In this document: piece after piece, positions 12,901 through 24,483 of the stretch
Layout of the letters: each line of letters begins with the position of its first letter
Position numbering within the stretch: the stretch's first letter is position 1
Assembly: GCA_014338405.1 (NCBI GenBank)
Contig: JTDE01000945.1
Span: 1-64,000 of the forward strand
From: Paragonimus skrjabini miyazakii
Taxonomy: Eukaryota > Platyhelminthes > Trematoda > Plagiorchiida > Troglotrematidae
DNA: 64,000 nt
Reading direction: 5' to 3'
Notes under the pieces: model-generated
Databases searched by the model: none
Told to the model about the DNA's origin: nothing
The model's input: only the letters and a program-made list of their open reading frames with translations
Position numbers and translations under genes: made by a program

Positions 12901-15900
12901 GCAACAAAAATGTTTCTTTGCAACTAATCTACCAATGCTATTGATAGCTGTAAGCTAAACTCTGTTTTGAATAAACTTTGTAACAAATAATTAGCTCACG
13001 CAAAAAGTGTGAAACAAAATTATACGGTCACTCTAGATTACGGTGGTGTTTTCAGGTTGATGTACTGATCCAAGAATATCTAGCCCTACAGATATCTGGT
13101 GTTTTTGGGTAACTGCTGTGCGCGTAAACTGCAATTTTTGGGCCGCACTACTGGTAAACTAAATATGAACTAGTCGGTACTCAATTGAGCACATGTGAAT
13201 AGCATGTTACTTTGCGTTGCAATATTCTTATCGTGCCAAATAAATGTGAATATATCATAGAGGTAGTGAAGCATTTTTGAAAGAAGTAAGCGTAACCGAT
13301 CAGTATGTGTCAAGCGAGTTGCGGCGCTGTCATGCTTAGAAATTTCAATTCATTTTCATCTTTTTCATGAATGGAGAGTGTCACAAAGTACTCTAGAGCC
13401 AGAATAGAAGAAGTGTCCTCTTCGTTAGGATTTTATGTATCAGTTCGCCCACTCGAAGACGGAATATCTCCCCTAAGAACGACATAATGCTTACAGTTAG
13501 TGTGTCATCTGAGATGCATCTCATCTTCCTTCAGACTAGGCTTGTGAAACCACCGTACGTCACGTCCATTCAGACGTCTCGAAGCAAGTGAACTCTCACT
13601 GATGGGCCTAAGAAACATGATTTTAAGCTTATACTAAGCGAGGCTTTAAATGTCTCGATGCAAGTAATTTTTTCATCTCCTTTTTGTTCAGCAGTAAAGG
13701 CTTGTTAAAAGTTCGTTGAACCGGACCCCTAGATAAAATGGTTTTGACCGGAACATTGAATCTCAATGATTAATTTCTATGGATGAAATACTATTGGTGT
13801 AGCAGTAATTATGGCAGACAAACAGATCGTAACAACTCATTCATTGGTCATATTGCTAGAATATAAAATGAACAGTTAAACATCGCAGAATAAGTGAATA
13901 CTTATACATTTTGTGAACGATTACTCATTTGTTTAGCCGTTTCATCCCATTTATCCTTGTACCACATGTTTATCGGTATAGCAGTTTGAACAGCATATTA
14001 CAAACTGTATGACCACCGTAAGCGTTAATCAATGGTTTTAGTTATCCATCCTAACACAAACGTATGTATATATACAGATGGTAGAAGCAGTTTTTGTTGC
14101 CATTCCCCTAATTTGACATTGGAATGAACCTTCTACGCAAGTCACTGCCATCTTTACTTCGTCATATATCGCTAGGTTGTGCTTAATTGTCCCAAAAACA
14201 GTTGGCTATCTCTGCAATGAAGTCAAAATCGTTAAACATTCCATATCAGTCAGTGCACATTTCCGTGACATGAAGCTGTCACTCCAAACGTAGTAAAAAG
14301 TTGCAAGCCGAATGCGACCAGTCATGTGTCGATTATTTCACGCTTCGGCCTGGAATCTGCCATTTCGACCAGATGACGACAAACGGCTGGTAAACCTGAC
14401 GTCCACAAGACCGGATAATGTTGGGCCATCGCAGCAAGCTGAACGCACCATGACAACTAGGGATGGTAGCATAACCTTGTCGTAAGATATAGTTTTGATG
14501 TTTATAGTTCTCTAGATGTCCTTGATTCCGCCGTTGACTGAAATATAGTGACCTTCTCAATGGATAACCAACAGGAAAGCTTGGTTTACCGTTGAAACCG
14601 GGAATACAGCCCAACAGGTATAGTCACTTTCAATCTTCTGAACTCTTTTTACCTGGCCACATTCATCGCGTAAATTTTCCGTACATATTACACCTCAACA
14701 GTAAGTAGTTCGTTGGACTAATTTTTCTCACTGATGTATAGTCAGCGTTCGTTAGGCTTCGCCAGCCACTGTCAATTTGTCAGTAAGCTGAGTTTGCATC
14801 ATATCAAACCAAATCAGTGAGCACCAGTATTCGTAGGAAAATTAAGCAATGTTTGGTTGAAAACTGTCTGGAATATTCAGATCCGGGATCACACAAACGA
14901 ATAGGGTGAAGTACCATGAAAAGTGAGTATAAGAAGAAATTAAAAACAAAGAAATAACTGCAAACTGGTAGGAACTATTATGAGTTTCTGGACATCACTA
15001 AAGAATATGCATCACACATAGACAAATATACGAGGATCAAAATTTGAAGTGTATCAGGTTGATAAAATTAAAACAAAATATCGTTCTATTGCTCTTTCTG
15101 CATGACAGGATTTCAGTGAGGTCAAAGTGGTGAAACTTGTCACAAAATACATCATGTTGGATAGAGAAAAATATATCATAGAATTGCTATTAAGCAAAAC
15201 TTCGAATGATAAGCATGTGAAAAAATTAATTCCAACACACTCATGAAGTTATACATAAACGCGACAAATTATGTGAAACATAATAATCGATTCTTCTGAA
15301 GGTTGTATCGATATTCAGTTCAGCAACTGATTTGATTAAATAATATCGGAAAGCTACGTGCAAGCATTCAATAGATCATTTTGTTCCCCTTGACCACTGA
15401 AACCAAGCCGCAGACAAATCGATCCAATCGGCATACTCGAGACACTGTTCAGAGTCGTCCGTACGTGCTGTTCTTTACTTTAGCACAGAATTAGTTATTA
15501 AAATGTTCTTTTCATGAGGTCAAGCGGGGACTTCTGGACAAATAATGTCTGATTGGAATCGCAACGTTGACATCCAGATTGATACGCTAAAAGTATTCAA
15601 TGGTACGGGATAGATAACAGTTTCACTATAGACAGGTTGCTTGAGTGTACTGAAGAATGCTAAGTAGTTTTCAAAAATTGTCGGACTGGATGCACAAATA
15701 AGAAACAGCCAATTGCGTCAGCACGATTATTGATAAATAGCACTAAGTTGAGGTGATAAACCAAAGCAAATGTAAAACTTTCAATCAACAACTGGGTGTA
15801 TAACATATGTTATCGGGTGCCCCTCGGGGTTAGTTTGTTAGAACCCAGTAGTGATTTTCACATTTCTTTATACTTCAACAGTTGAAGTTTGATTATATAA

Positions 15901-16039
15901 ATTATTTCAAGATAACCGTTACCCATACTCCCTTGATGCTACTGTGTTCATTCTGTCAACCTCAAAAAGAAACACTTGATTTGACGCTCGCACTCATTGA
16001 CACACATCAGCTCTGTGTATGTTTGTGAAGACTACAATG
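9951..16039. other. No convincing gene
   Basis: About 6 kb of AT-rich DNA. At about 10345-10710 (+) two successive open segments in different frames (one with SLSAAAGSAVIVLVG, one Ser-rich) look like a frameshifted decayed coding trace, but I cannot assign them. The ORF at 14333-14614 (-) is unrecognised. Confidence 0.4.
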
Positions 16040-16140
16040 TTTACCCTGGCTGTCGTGTCTGTAGGACTAGCGAGTTAAGCACAGTGCCAGTAACCTCACA
16101 TTAAACCTAATCGAACAGCCACTCTGAAAAGCCCGACTAT
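16040..16140 (-). repeat. Degenerate tRNA-like SINE fragment
   Basis: The stretch ending cctcacattaaacctaatcg follows the order of the tRNA-like head and upstream flank of the hammerhead SINE at 20181-20480. Box A and box B are badly decayed, and no ribozyme core remains. Confidence 0.3.
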
Positions 16141-16380
16141 AACCTTATGTGAATTGTGCGTACACTGGTCTAACAGTTAAAGTTTCTTAAAGATTTGACG
16201 ATTGTGCTGACTGCATAAGCATTTTGACATAATATATAAAACTTTAAACAATTGATTCGATTAGTGAACTGAAAAGTAAATAATGTGACCTCATTCCCAA
16301 TAGCACTTCACACTTTTCTACGTCAGGGCAACAGTTAACTGTTCCCAAGCAAATAAACAGTGACCAACCGAGGAATTAGT

Positions 16381-16745
16381 CAATCGAACGAAACAGACGA
16401 AAAACGAAAGCTGTCAGGTGGGTAGCAACGTAAGAGAAAAGCATTTTTAATATACGGGGGTTGTGTAAGGCTGGTAACACTGACCATCACAATGTATAAA
16501 ATGTGCTTCCGGTTGCACCGAAAACACGGAACAGATGTTCTCAATTTCATCTCCATGTTCTTGTTGTATTGTATGCACTGTTATGCACGAACATGGCTGC
16601 TATCTGCCGGTCTCCATCGACTTTTGTTTTCGATCATTCTGGGACATATTCTTTTACACGGTTGTTCATTTGTTGCTTTGTTTCTCTTCTGTATCCTCTA
16701 ATTCAATCACATTTGTTTACACTCAACGGGATTTGCCAAGTTTGA
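16381..16745 (-). repeat. Left arm of inverted repeat (GIY-YIG-like remnant)
   Basis: The same sequence as the right arm in opposite orientation. Minus-strand translation shows NRVKEYVPE then a stop. The plus-strand ORFs at 16492-16759 are by-products of the repeat. Confidence 0.7.
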
Positions 16746-18084
16746 ATTGTTTTTTGTAATATTTATTGCTTAATATTGCTTGTCATTGCTTCTCCGTAAT
16801 GTAGCCGCGAGTTGTCTTATGCGCTTAAAAATTATTGTCGTACAAAAAATGTTTGCTTGTATACAGTTGTTCCGTAAACTCTAGGTGAATTAAGAGTTTA
16901 CGTCTCGTTAATAATGGAATTGGGTGTCTGTTCACCTGCAGTACGCTTGTCCTGTTACCTACTTCTGACAACGTATTCGCTTTCTTGCATATCTTTAATG
17001 CTGTTTCTAAACGTCTTTTTTAAGTCTTGTCTTCTATCGTTCAAGAAGGAAACTTTCGAAACGTATATGGCGTTCGAGTGAATAAAAGATCGAGGGACAG
17101 AAGAAAGCTGTATTTTATTTCTTATCTACTGAGTGGTACTTAAGCAGAAAATAATTCAGTCGCATCCTTTGAACGTTTAAACTGGTCAGGACGTCATCAA
17201 CAAGGGTTGTGGAGAGCTTGGAAACAGCACAGATATTACTTCTGCAATAATGAAGTCGGTCAGTAGCAAATCGAGTGCACTGCCGATCGCATCCCGTCTA
17301 CCAGATCAGGTGTGAATTTTGTAAGCTGAAACTCATACTGTGTGCATAGGAATGCTATTCGGTAGAATATAGCTAGTGAGATGAAAAACGGGACATTACA
17401 ACTTGCTACATGTTCATTAACGTCGCTATCTGTTTCATGAAGTGGTGCTTCCAATCGAGGAATTTTACTCAGTTGACCACATCAGCTTATGAAAGCCACG
17501 TAAACCGCCTATGTAAAATAGTATTCCAGAATGTATTTAGTTCAATAGTTCTAGTAAGGCGCAAGTCAATCGACCAGTCTGCAGAGAGTTTTCTACCAAA
17601 ACGCGTTGTGTGTTGACACATGAGACCTAAACGAAACACCGAGTGTGTGTTAACTTAAAAGTCTACACATATACAAAGTGTGTGTGCCCACGGGTCTCGC
17701 CACCTTGAATTCATCTTCAGTAAGTAGGATTTTTTTCAGTTTATGCGAGTTGGACCTGACATTCTTCTCTGATGTTCCATTGTTTTAGGGAATGATGACC
17801 GACAAAGGCTTTCCAGCTCCGTTTGCAATGTTAATAGTTTATGTTAGTCAGCTGCAGGTTTTTATAAACATTTTTAGAAATTGACACTTGGACAGGCAGG
17901 AATTGTAGTCCTGGATAAGTTTCCGTTTGTTGACCAACCTGCATTTGAACCTACCGGTTGTCTAATTTGAAGAGTCGCACTTAAAAAAGACACGGTGAAT
18001 ATGGTGTAGTGTGGGATACCGTCACAAGTTGACGTATAGTTGCTTTTAAGTGTTAATACAAAGACCCAGAGAAAGGATAGAACA

Positions 18085-18459
18085 GACAGCGTGCAACTTA
18101 GCAACGGGAAATTCATAATGTAAATTATGATGTGGCTGAACCAGAAGTTGCAGAAGAGAAGCAAAGCAACAAATGAACAACCGTGTAAAAGAATATGTCC
18201 CAGAATGGTCGAAAAAAAAAATTCGATGGAGACCGGCAGATAGCAGCCATGTTCGTGCATAACAGTGCATACAATACAAGAACATGGAGGTGCAATTGAG
18301 GACACCTGTTCCGTGTGTTCGGTTCGACCGGAAGCGCATTTTATGCATTGCGGTGATCACTGTTACCAGCCTCACACAACCCCCGTATACTAAAAATGCT
18401 TTTCTCTTACGTTGCTACTAACCTGACAGCTTTCGTTTTTCGTCCGTTTCGTTTGATTG
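18085..18459 (+). repeat. Right arm of inverted repeat (GIY-YIG-like remnant)
   Basis: Plus-strand translation near 18150 reads QMNNRVKEYVPEWSK, matching the left arm read on the minus strand. The long minus-strand ORF at 17874-18305 only crosses the arm in antisense and has no family resemblance. Confidence 0.7.
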
Positions 18460-18659
18460 TTCAATGTATTGGGCTATTAAGTTTAAACAGAATAGTTAGC
18501 AGAAACACATTGTTTCGTCAGCATCACGAAACCAATAACAAACTTTTAATTTGTGACTCATAGTAACTGGGGGATAAGAGCAAAAAAGTGCACAGCAGAA
18601 CAATTAGTCACGTGGTTTCATCGACACAAACTTGGACCTAGGCAACCCGGGGTTCAAAA

Positions 18660-19020
18660 ATAATCCTTTTTTATACACAGCACAGGTTTGGACCGGTTTA
18701 TCGTGTCGGCTTCAGCAAATTTCGGAAACCGCGAGTTTTGGTGACGCATTATGATGGTGAATACTGAGGTCGAGTCTACTTCACTACCGGCTGGCAGCAT
18801 ATGTCGTCTGCTAGACGATGCTGGGAGCTCATGGTTTTTGCGACTGCTTGTGAGACCCGCTTTTCATCCTTTATAGGTACACGTCCTTTCATTCTTCTGA
18901 TCAGTTACCTATCAGTCCTGCCAATGTAACTGTCTCCACAATTTCACGGGAACAGGTGTACACACTGTGAGTTAGTGCCGATAGTTTTATCTCTGATTGT
19001 AGCACAAATATCCTGTATGT
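18660..19020 (-). pseudogene. Penelope-like element, GIY-YIG endonuclease fragment
   Basis: Minus-strand translation contains NCGDSYIGRTDR, then RRMKGRVP, and nearer its 3' end FAEADTINRSKPVLCIKK in shifted frames. These correspond to the 'C.CGDSYIGRTDRQL..R..EHVP' motif and the 'LRFAEAxxIxxxKPxLCxQK' tail of Penelope-like endonucleases. Stops and frameshifts show it is dead. It lies next to the inverted-repeat structure, whose arms seem to derive from the same family. Confidence 0.75.
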
Positions 19021-19270
19021 CTGACTGAGGATCCTAAGTTCGGCAAAATTGCACGTCCGTTACAACAGATAAACAATTCGTTGGTTTTTCTACAATCTCG
19101 TGTTATCCTTTTGGACGGTGGCCCAATATGTACTAACAAATACTAGTGGCTGAAACTTGTGTTAGGTGTATAAAAACAATTGTTGTGACCCTTCGGCTAC
19201 TGTGGACCAGAATTGCAATGAATGTCATTCAGACCAAAGGAATGAACGAAATTTTTGTCCTCTTTTTCTT

Positions 19271-19456
19271 TTATACATCACCCCAAGTATCGTAGACATT
19301 AAACTGTATGTTTTCTATGTTGTTGGTTATTTGAAACTGACGAGCCAATACGAAATTCTGGCAATATTCAGGTGTTTGGGTTAGGATATCTATTCCTATA
19401 CGATTAGAAATTATGAAGTTCCACTGCGAATGTGGTCTTCTCATCGCTCTGTTACA
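19271..19456 (-). CDS. Splice-bounded ORF with faint C2/copine resemblance
   Basis: An acceptor on the minus strand (gcgaccttcttgtag) is followed by an open frame to TAA. The segment TPEYCQNFVLARQF...IENIQFNVYD has the look of a C2-domain strand pair ('NPEFSKTFVIDYFF..LRFEVYD' in copines). No neighbouring copine exon was found on either side, so this is weak. Confidence 0.15.
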   Translation of the reverse strand, partial: CNRAMRRPHSQWNFIISNRIGIDILTQTPEYCQNFVLARQFQITNNIENIQFNVYDTWGDV

Positions 19457-20229
19457 GTGACTACAAGAAGGTCGCACAAGTTAATTAAACAGTAAACAAG
19501 CAATAGAATATTGATATTAGATTTGGTACAGCATCACGTAACTTTACCTTAATTGTTAATGATTTTAACATGTTACACTTGTGTCTTACGTAACACTGTT
19601 ATTTTTATCCTACTCGACGATTTATGTTGACCTTTTGAAGCTAAAGTTTTTTATTTCTTAATCTGTCTCATAATCTTTAATCGCTTGATGTTCGAACTTC
19701 AAAGTTTGGTAATACTGAACCTGAAAACTTAGTATATATCTTTTACATGGTGTTACTAAGTGTGCTGTTTTACTATTAAACTGCCAAAATAAACGGTACT
19801 GAATGTCCAACCTGTCCACATGATGTTTTAAAAAGCAACCAGGAATCACAGCAGCAGTCGTTACTTAATTATATCCAGAAAACCAACTGTCTGTTCTTCA
19901 CTGTTCCACCTCAGATTTTGCTGGTAAGCGCTCCATTTTTCCCTGACTACAGTACAAAAGTGCACCAGTAATGTGGTAAATTACAAAATGGAACCTGGTA
20001 ATTATTTCAAAAATTGACGAAAGTTGCGCGTGGATATCACTAACGACCAGCTTTGCTTCAAAGTAATGAACATTTTCGAGACAGAAGTTGGACATCATTT
20101 AAATTAGTTTACGATTTCGCATCCCGACGGAGGGTTTAGTAGTTTGTTTTGAGAAGTGGTAAGAACTTTGTTTCGTCCAATAATCAGCCAGTTTAAAATG
20201 ATTTTCCCGTCGGCCCCTTTCGAAAAGAA

Positions 20230-20274
20230 GCACTAGACTCGAGTTTCGCTCTTGTTAGAGCTCATCAGTAGTGC
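20230..20274 (-). ncRNA. Type I hammerhead ribozyme, core intact
   Basis: Minus-strand reading: stem I GCACTA / TAGTGC (6 bp); core CTGATGA (complement of 20262-20268); stem II GCTCT-AACA-AGAGC (5 bp, 4-nt loop); GAAA; a 2-bp stem III AC/GT closed by TCGA; cleavage triplet GTC (complement of 20236-20238), with the cut expected after that C. All invariant core positions are present. Short stem III is typical of SINE, Penelope and retrozyme hammerheads, where activity often depends on stem I/II loop contacts or on dimers. Confidence 0.9.
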
Positions 20275-20283
20275 ATATCATTG

Positions 20284-20365
20284 CCACTGCCGGGACTTGA
20301 ACCACGGACACGCTGTTCATCAGACAACCGTGTTTACCACTGCGCCATTGATCTCACATTAGGCA
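20284..20365 (-). promoter_or_regulatory. Pol III internal promoter of SINE (box A and box B)
   Basis: tRNA-like A and B boxes about 35 nt apart, on the strand that leads into the hammerhead. They should start transcription at the 5' side of the SINE. It is not a functional tRNA: no proper acceptor or anticodon stem can be drawn. Confidence 0.75.
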
Positions 20366-20547
20366 TGACCGAATTATCATATGTGAACATCCAACCACTT
20401 CCGCTTGTGAGTAATGATCAGGTTGCCCGAGCGCCTCGAGAGCAGACACAGTTACTGTCTGTTTATTTTAGTCAATGACCCCTCCACTAGAACTTCTCTC
20501 CAAGTTGAAATCACAAAACTCATTGACTTGTTGAGCGGTACTTGATT

Positions 20548-20612
20548 ACTGACTGGAAAGTCTATGGGAATGCGAGAACTGTAATCAATTGTGAGTGATG
20601 TTCAATCTATAT
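20548..20612 (+). repeat. Detached SINE 3' tail
   Basis: The sequence actggaaagtctatgggaat and what follows match the 3' tail of the SINE at 53.5-53.8 kb, but here it is in plus orientation and without head or ribozyme. It sits just beyond the 5' end of the minus-strand copy, so the locus is a partial inverted pair. Confidence 0.65.
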
Positions 20613-20974
20613 AAACATGATAGTCCGGACGTATAACTATGATATTATGAAAACAACATGTGATAGGTAATTCAGCAATAAAAATGTAAAAAGCCGCCCA
20701 GTTCGAATTGAAACCTTATAAGGAAAATAATTGAATATCTTCAGTCGAGTGAAAATGAACAAGAATCTGGTGTTAATTTAGCATCACTCAATATTAAGAC
20801 AAGTGAATGCGCATTAAAATTTCAGAATTTTCCGTCTTGTTTTTGGCAAGTTGTATCTTGCTTGAGAATGTCCCCGAGGATTAATTGGTGGCTGTGTCCA
20901 CCAGTAGTAATTGTAATCAGTGACCGAAACTAATGTGTTGTTCGATGTTACTTACTGAGACCCAGTTAAGTGAT

Positions 20975-21204
20975 TCACTGCCCAAGGCACACTGAAAAGT
21001 TGCATCTCGATTTAGACAGTTGTTGAAAACTTTGAATCGGAGGCGTTGAAAATGCGGCTTGGTTTTTATTGGTCACGGGAAAGTTTATTTTGCTCTGTTT
21101 CGTAGATGTTAAACATTCATGGCTGATTGTCTGTGGTTCAAAACATACGTTCCTACCGTAGTCCTTCCTGGCAAAACGAGATATTTTGAGAACTAGCAAC
21201 CGTG
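20975..21204 (-). CDS. Possible exon, unidentified
   Basis: The minus-strand acceptor (actttgaatgtag) is followed by about 76 open codons to TGA, Ser/Gln-rich at the end. No family recognised; it could be chance. Confidence 0.12.
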
Positions 21205-21469
21205 AGCTACATTCAAAGTGTTTTCAAAATCTCCAATACACATTATCGATCTTGCATTCCAACACGACTCGAGTGATAAAAGTCTACACTCACCTCCGTA
21301 TTGTTAAGCGCATCGGTACCGTCGTTCACTTTTTCGACTGCCGTCATCAGGGTTGACCGAAACCATCGAAAAGAAAGAAGGTGCACAAGACTACTGAAGG
21401 ATAACATTAGACGTAATCACACATATTGAATAACTTTAATTAATTGCTAACTACACCAACTGTCCAGCA

Positions 21470-21640
21470 CTAGTCGCACAAGGTTGTGGCTGAACGGTCG
21501 GGTATGGTCATTCAGTCGTGCTTACTGTGAGGTTATTAACGTTGTGTTTAACAAGCTGGTCTCACACACATGAGGGTCGAAGTGCAGATTCCGGTCAAGA
21601 TTTGGATATGTACTACTGATTTGCTCTTACTCTCTTACTA
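21470..21640 (+). repeat. Degenerate hammerhead SINE
   Basis: It aligns in order with the SINE: ttcagtcgtgcttactgtga (flank), a decayed tRNA-like head, then gatatgtactactgatttgc, where the ribozyme core should be CTGATGA but reads CTGATTT. The GAAAC half is lost. Confidence 0.5.
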
Positions 21641-22504
21641 ACCGTTGTAAACTGGCAACCTCCCATAGGAACTATGGAGTTTTTTATACCTTTTAAACTA
21701 TTTGTGTTCAGTGCTTGCTCAAACAGGCTTATTGTGTAGCAGGCAATGGCTTCAAAATGGTACACATGCCCCAACGTGTTCTTCAAAATGTTAGTGAGTC
21801 TGTGAAACGATCTGTAGAAACTTCCAGTTCAAATACCTGTTCTTTAACCAATCAGGTACCAAGGACTTTATGAGAGTCTTGTTCTCATTATTTGTTGTTT
21901 CATCTAAAGGTCTCACAAGGGAGTTCACTATTTTTAGAGTCAACAGTACTCTACGGCGTCATAACATAAGCTACACCAAGAAATACGTTAACTGGCAGAT
22001 TTTCTCCTCACATGGATACAGCCCTTGGAAATAACTTACTATCAATCGTTCTTACCGTCCGTCTCATGATTATAGATAAGGCTTCCTTAGACTCATGTTT
22101 GCTCCGCCGAGGCAACTACTAAGTTGAGCGCCCTCTGTTCCCAACTTCTTTCAAAGCTACAGTTCTCCTACCGGAGCAATACGATTCCAAACAGCGGTGT
22201 TACACCAGTTAATCCTCACTCACTTCTCAAAATGCTGAGGTGCATACGATACTGAATGAAAACCCAACCACTCTAAGAATCATTAGCTTCTTTCTGTGCA
22301 ACCGCATACCAATTACTGTACACTTTGTTGATATAAAGAAGTAAGTAGTATTCTTGATATTACCATCAACTTCAATATTAATAAAGATTATTAAAAATAT
22401 TACGAGATTGTTGTTAAGGCTAAATGAAATCATTCAGCAGCTGGTCGTAACTTTCGCATTTCTATAGATCTACCATCCAATCTATTTCAAAATGCCGTAC
22501 GATA

Positions 22505-22625
22505 CTCGTGCTTTGTTTTTGTTACGGCTCGCCAGTAGTACATTTCTTTACAATGGGTGGAATCCGAATTCTCACCACATTGCTGCAATGACAACTGCGC
22601 CACTGGGTTCATATTAGACACCAAT
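22505..22625 (-). repeat. Degenerate hammerhead SINE
   Basis: On the minus strand the order is cccagtggcgcagttgtca (box A region), a box B remnant ending ggattccaccc, then gtactactggcgagcc. The hammerhead core CTGATGA is mutated to CTGGCGA, and the 3' half is absent or very diverged. Confidence 0.5.
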
Positions 22626-23231
22626 GAACCATCATCAGCAACCGGTCAAAAAACCATCGCTTGTGACCAATGTATACGATAAAGGATATTGTACTTCACT
22701 AGGGCCTAATGTGGGGATATTAATGAAGTAGCCCACACCATCGTTTTAAGAAAGAATAGCCTGAATTCAAGTCCTAGCGATCATGTGCACTGTCGGTGAG
22801 TTGAACCACGAACGACATTTAAGACTCAATCCCATTTTCAAAAGTGATGGGTGAAAATTTTTCGAGACTGCTAGTGCTGTGATAAACTGTGGACGACGTT
22901 AAACTTGTATTATTGAGAAATAAAAACTCTTAGTTCTCTCGACTTTACGAAACAGAAAGATGCTCACTGAATGTTCTACGTGATTGTGAACGCTCTGGTC
23001 ACATATGAGCCTTGTTCAATTCCTATTCTTGACCTAATAACGGTTAACATTTCCGAATAAACCTATGCACCATGTCGTATTAGTATAAACATTATATGTA
23101 GTTACGATTAGTTTTCCCTTTTTGTTCTTGACACAGCGCCCAACTTATGTTAAATTTCACTCCTGAAGACAGTAATAATTTTAAAACTATGAAGTAAATG
23201 GTTGCGTAGTAAATGACGAGTTGTTGACTAG

Positions 23232-23471
23232 TCATGTGATTAAAGACCAACATTTCCACTTGCTCCCTGACAAGCTTCGAACGAGACTGCTCACTCCACT
23301 CTTATTTCCTGAAGTATAGAAATAATGAAATGGCCAATCAACTTGAAATGGTTTGATTACAGCTAGAATATTTTTAGACTGTCTTTCGAACACGCCACCA
23401 ATTACAACGATTTTTAAACATGTATCTGTGATCGCAGCAAGTTCACCTAACACCAAATTTGAAAAATCCAT
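23232..23471 (-). CDS. Possible first exon or small ORF, unidentified
   Basis: An ATG-initiated ORF of 79 codons. A GTGAGC inside (after about 58 codons) would serve as donor. The N-terminal half is moderately hydrophobic (CLKIVVIGGVF). No family recognised. Confidence 0.15.
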   Translation of the reverse strand: MDFSNLVLGELAAITDTCLKIVVIGGVFERQSKNILAVIKPFQVDWPFHYFYTSGNKSGVSSLVRSLSGSKWKCWSLIT

Positions 23472-24483
23472 ATAAGCGCATAATTAATTATCATTTATTC
23501 ATGCGTTTCGTTCATTGTACGCATTCAATCAGTGTATAACAACCCCAGTTTGCCTAGGTCGTCAATCGTAAGCCAACATTTCCAACTATGTGGTGATATA
23601 ACAACAGGTCAATCGATTATAGACTGTCAGTGTAACAGTCAGCTTACATTCCGTAAGTACCAGCGCAGTAGTATAGTTATTCATAAGTTTTGTTATTTTC
23701 AAGCTTAGAATCATGTTTTTGAGGTATAACACCACTTCAGTTTGACTCTAAGCAACAAAAATAAAACATTTTCGAAATAATCAGTCCTCTACTGGTGAAG
23801 TTAATGTTCGCCGTCAGTGATTGTATCGGTTTTCTGCTGTTTGCTAAGTTATTCCGAGACAGTAACTTCCATGCTGGAGAGAAACTTTGGAAGTACAACA
23901 CAAAAAGGCAAGGTCAAGTACTTTTGGAAAGCTGGTCACGTAGCCGACCTTCAATTCAACCTTGGCTTGAAGTGACCAATAAACATAGCCTAGATTCATC
24001 GCACTTGTTTTTGGTTTGTTAATCACGACCAAAACGTATTTTTTGAAAAAAGATAAGTAGATATGGCCATTTTAAATCCAAAATAACAATCTATAGTCTG
24101 AGTGGCAGGTCTGTTGCTCTCATCTCTGAGAATACAAATCAATATTTTGACTGACTGCGCACATACGAAAACAAAATTAGGGCGTGCTTGGAAGAAAACT
24201 GGTCATATTTGCCCGAAGTATGCACCACAGGTGTTCATGTTACCCATTTATACACATGGATTAAAAAAGATTAGTAACACGTCTTAATTTGGTAAATGTG
24301 TGGTTAACTTCAATCCAAATTTTCCAGTGTATTGCTATACATACAAATGAAATACCAAGGGGATTTCAATATGAATATGCAACACAGAAGATCACTAGAC
24401 TGGCTCAATTTAGTCTTCTTGTACAAATATCAATATATTTGTTCATCTTGGTTTCTACCGTCAAACTGTTTATATGACCAAAT

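Larger units (their letters stand above)
16381..18459. mobile_element. 2.1 kb inverted-repeat structure made of Penelope-like debris
   Basis: Two arms, about 16381-16745 and 18085-18459, are inverted copies of one ~370 bp sequence with high identity over most of their length. They start caatcgaacgaaacagacga on the left and caatcaaacgaaacggacga on the right-hand complement. Read outward, both arms encode a segment QMNNRVKEYVPEWSK (Glu-stop at the W in the left copy), preceded by an RRET/RREA string. This resembles the 'YIGRTxRQL..RIxEHVPxW' part of the GIY-YIG endonuclease of Penelope-like elements. The roughly 1.3 kb spacer shows no recognised domain. No clear target-site duplication was seen. 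Confidence 0.6.
20181..20480 (-). mobile_element. Hammerhead-containing tRNA-derived SINE (best copy)
   Basis: On the minus strand the order is: 5' flank with acagtaactgtgtct-like palindrome, tRNA-like head with Pol III box A (tggcgcagtggta, complement of 20335-20347) and box B (ggttcaagtccc, complement of 20292-20303), then a complete type I hammerhead ribozyme, then a ctttcgaaaagg-like tail. This is the architecture of schistosome Sm-alpha SINEs. Other copies in the window are at 53.2, 53.5, 55.8, 61.6, 21.5 and 22.5 kb. Confidence 0.88.

Noticed and set aside
16492..16759. Three overlapping ORFs of 69-80 codons, similar to ORFs at 18046-18375
   Set aside because: The similarity is due to the inverted-repeat arms, read antisense to the GIY-YIG-like frame.
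19271..19456. Naming this a copine gene
   Set aside because: The resemblance covers about 35 residues of a common fold and no other copine exon was seen nearby.
20281..20478. ORF beginning MPLPGLEPRTRC
   Set aside because: Antisense translation of the tRNA-like head of the hammerhead SINE.
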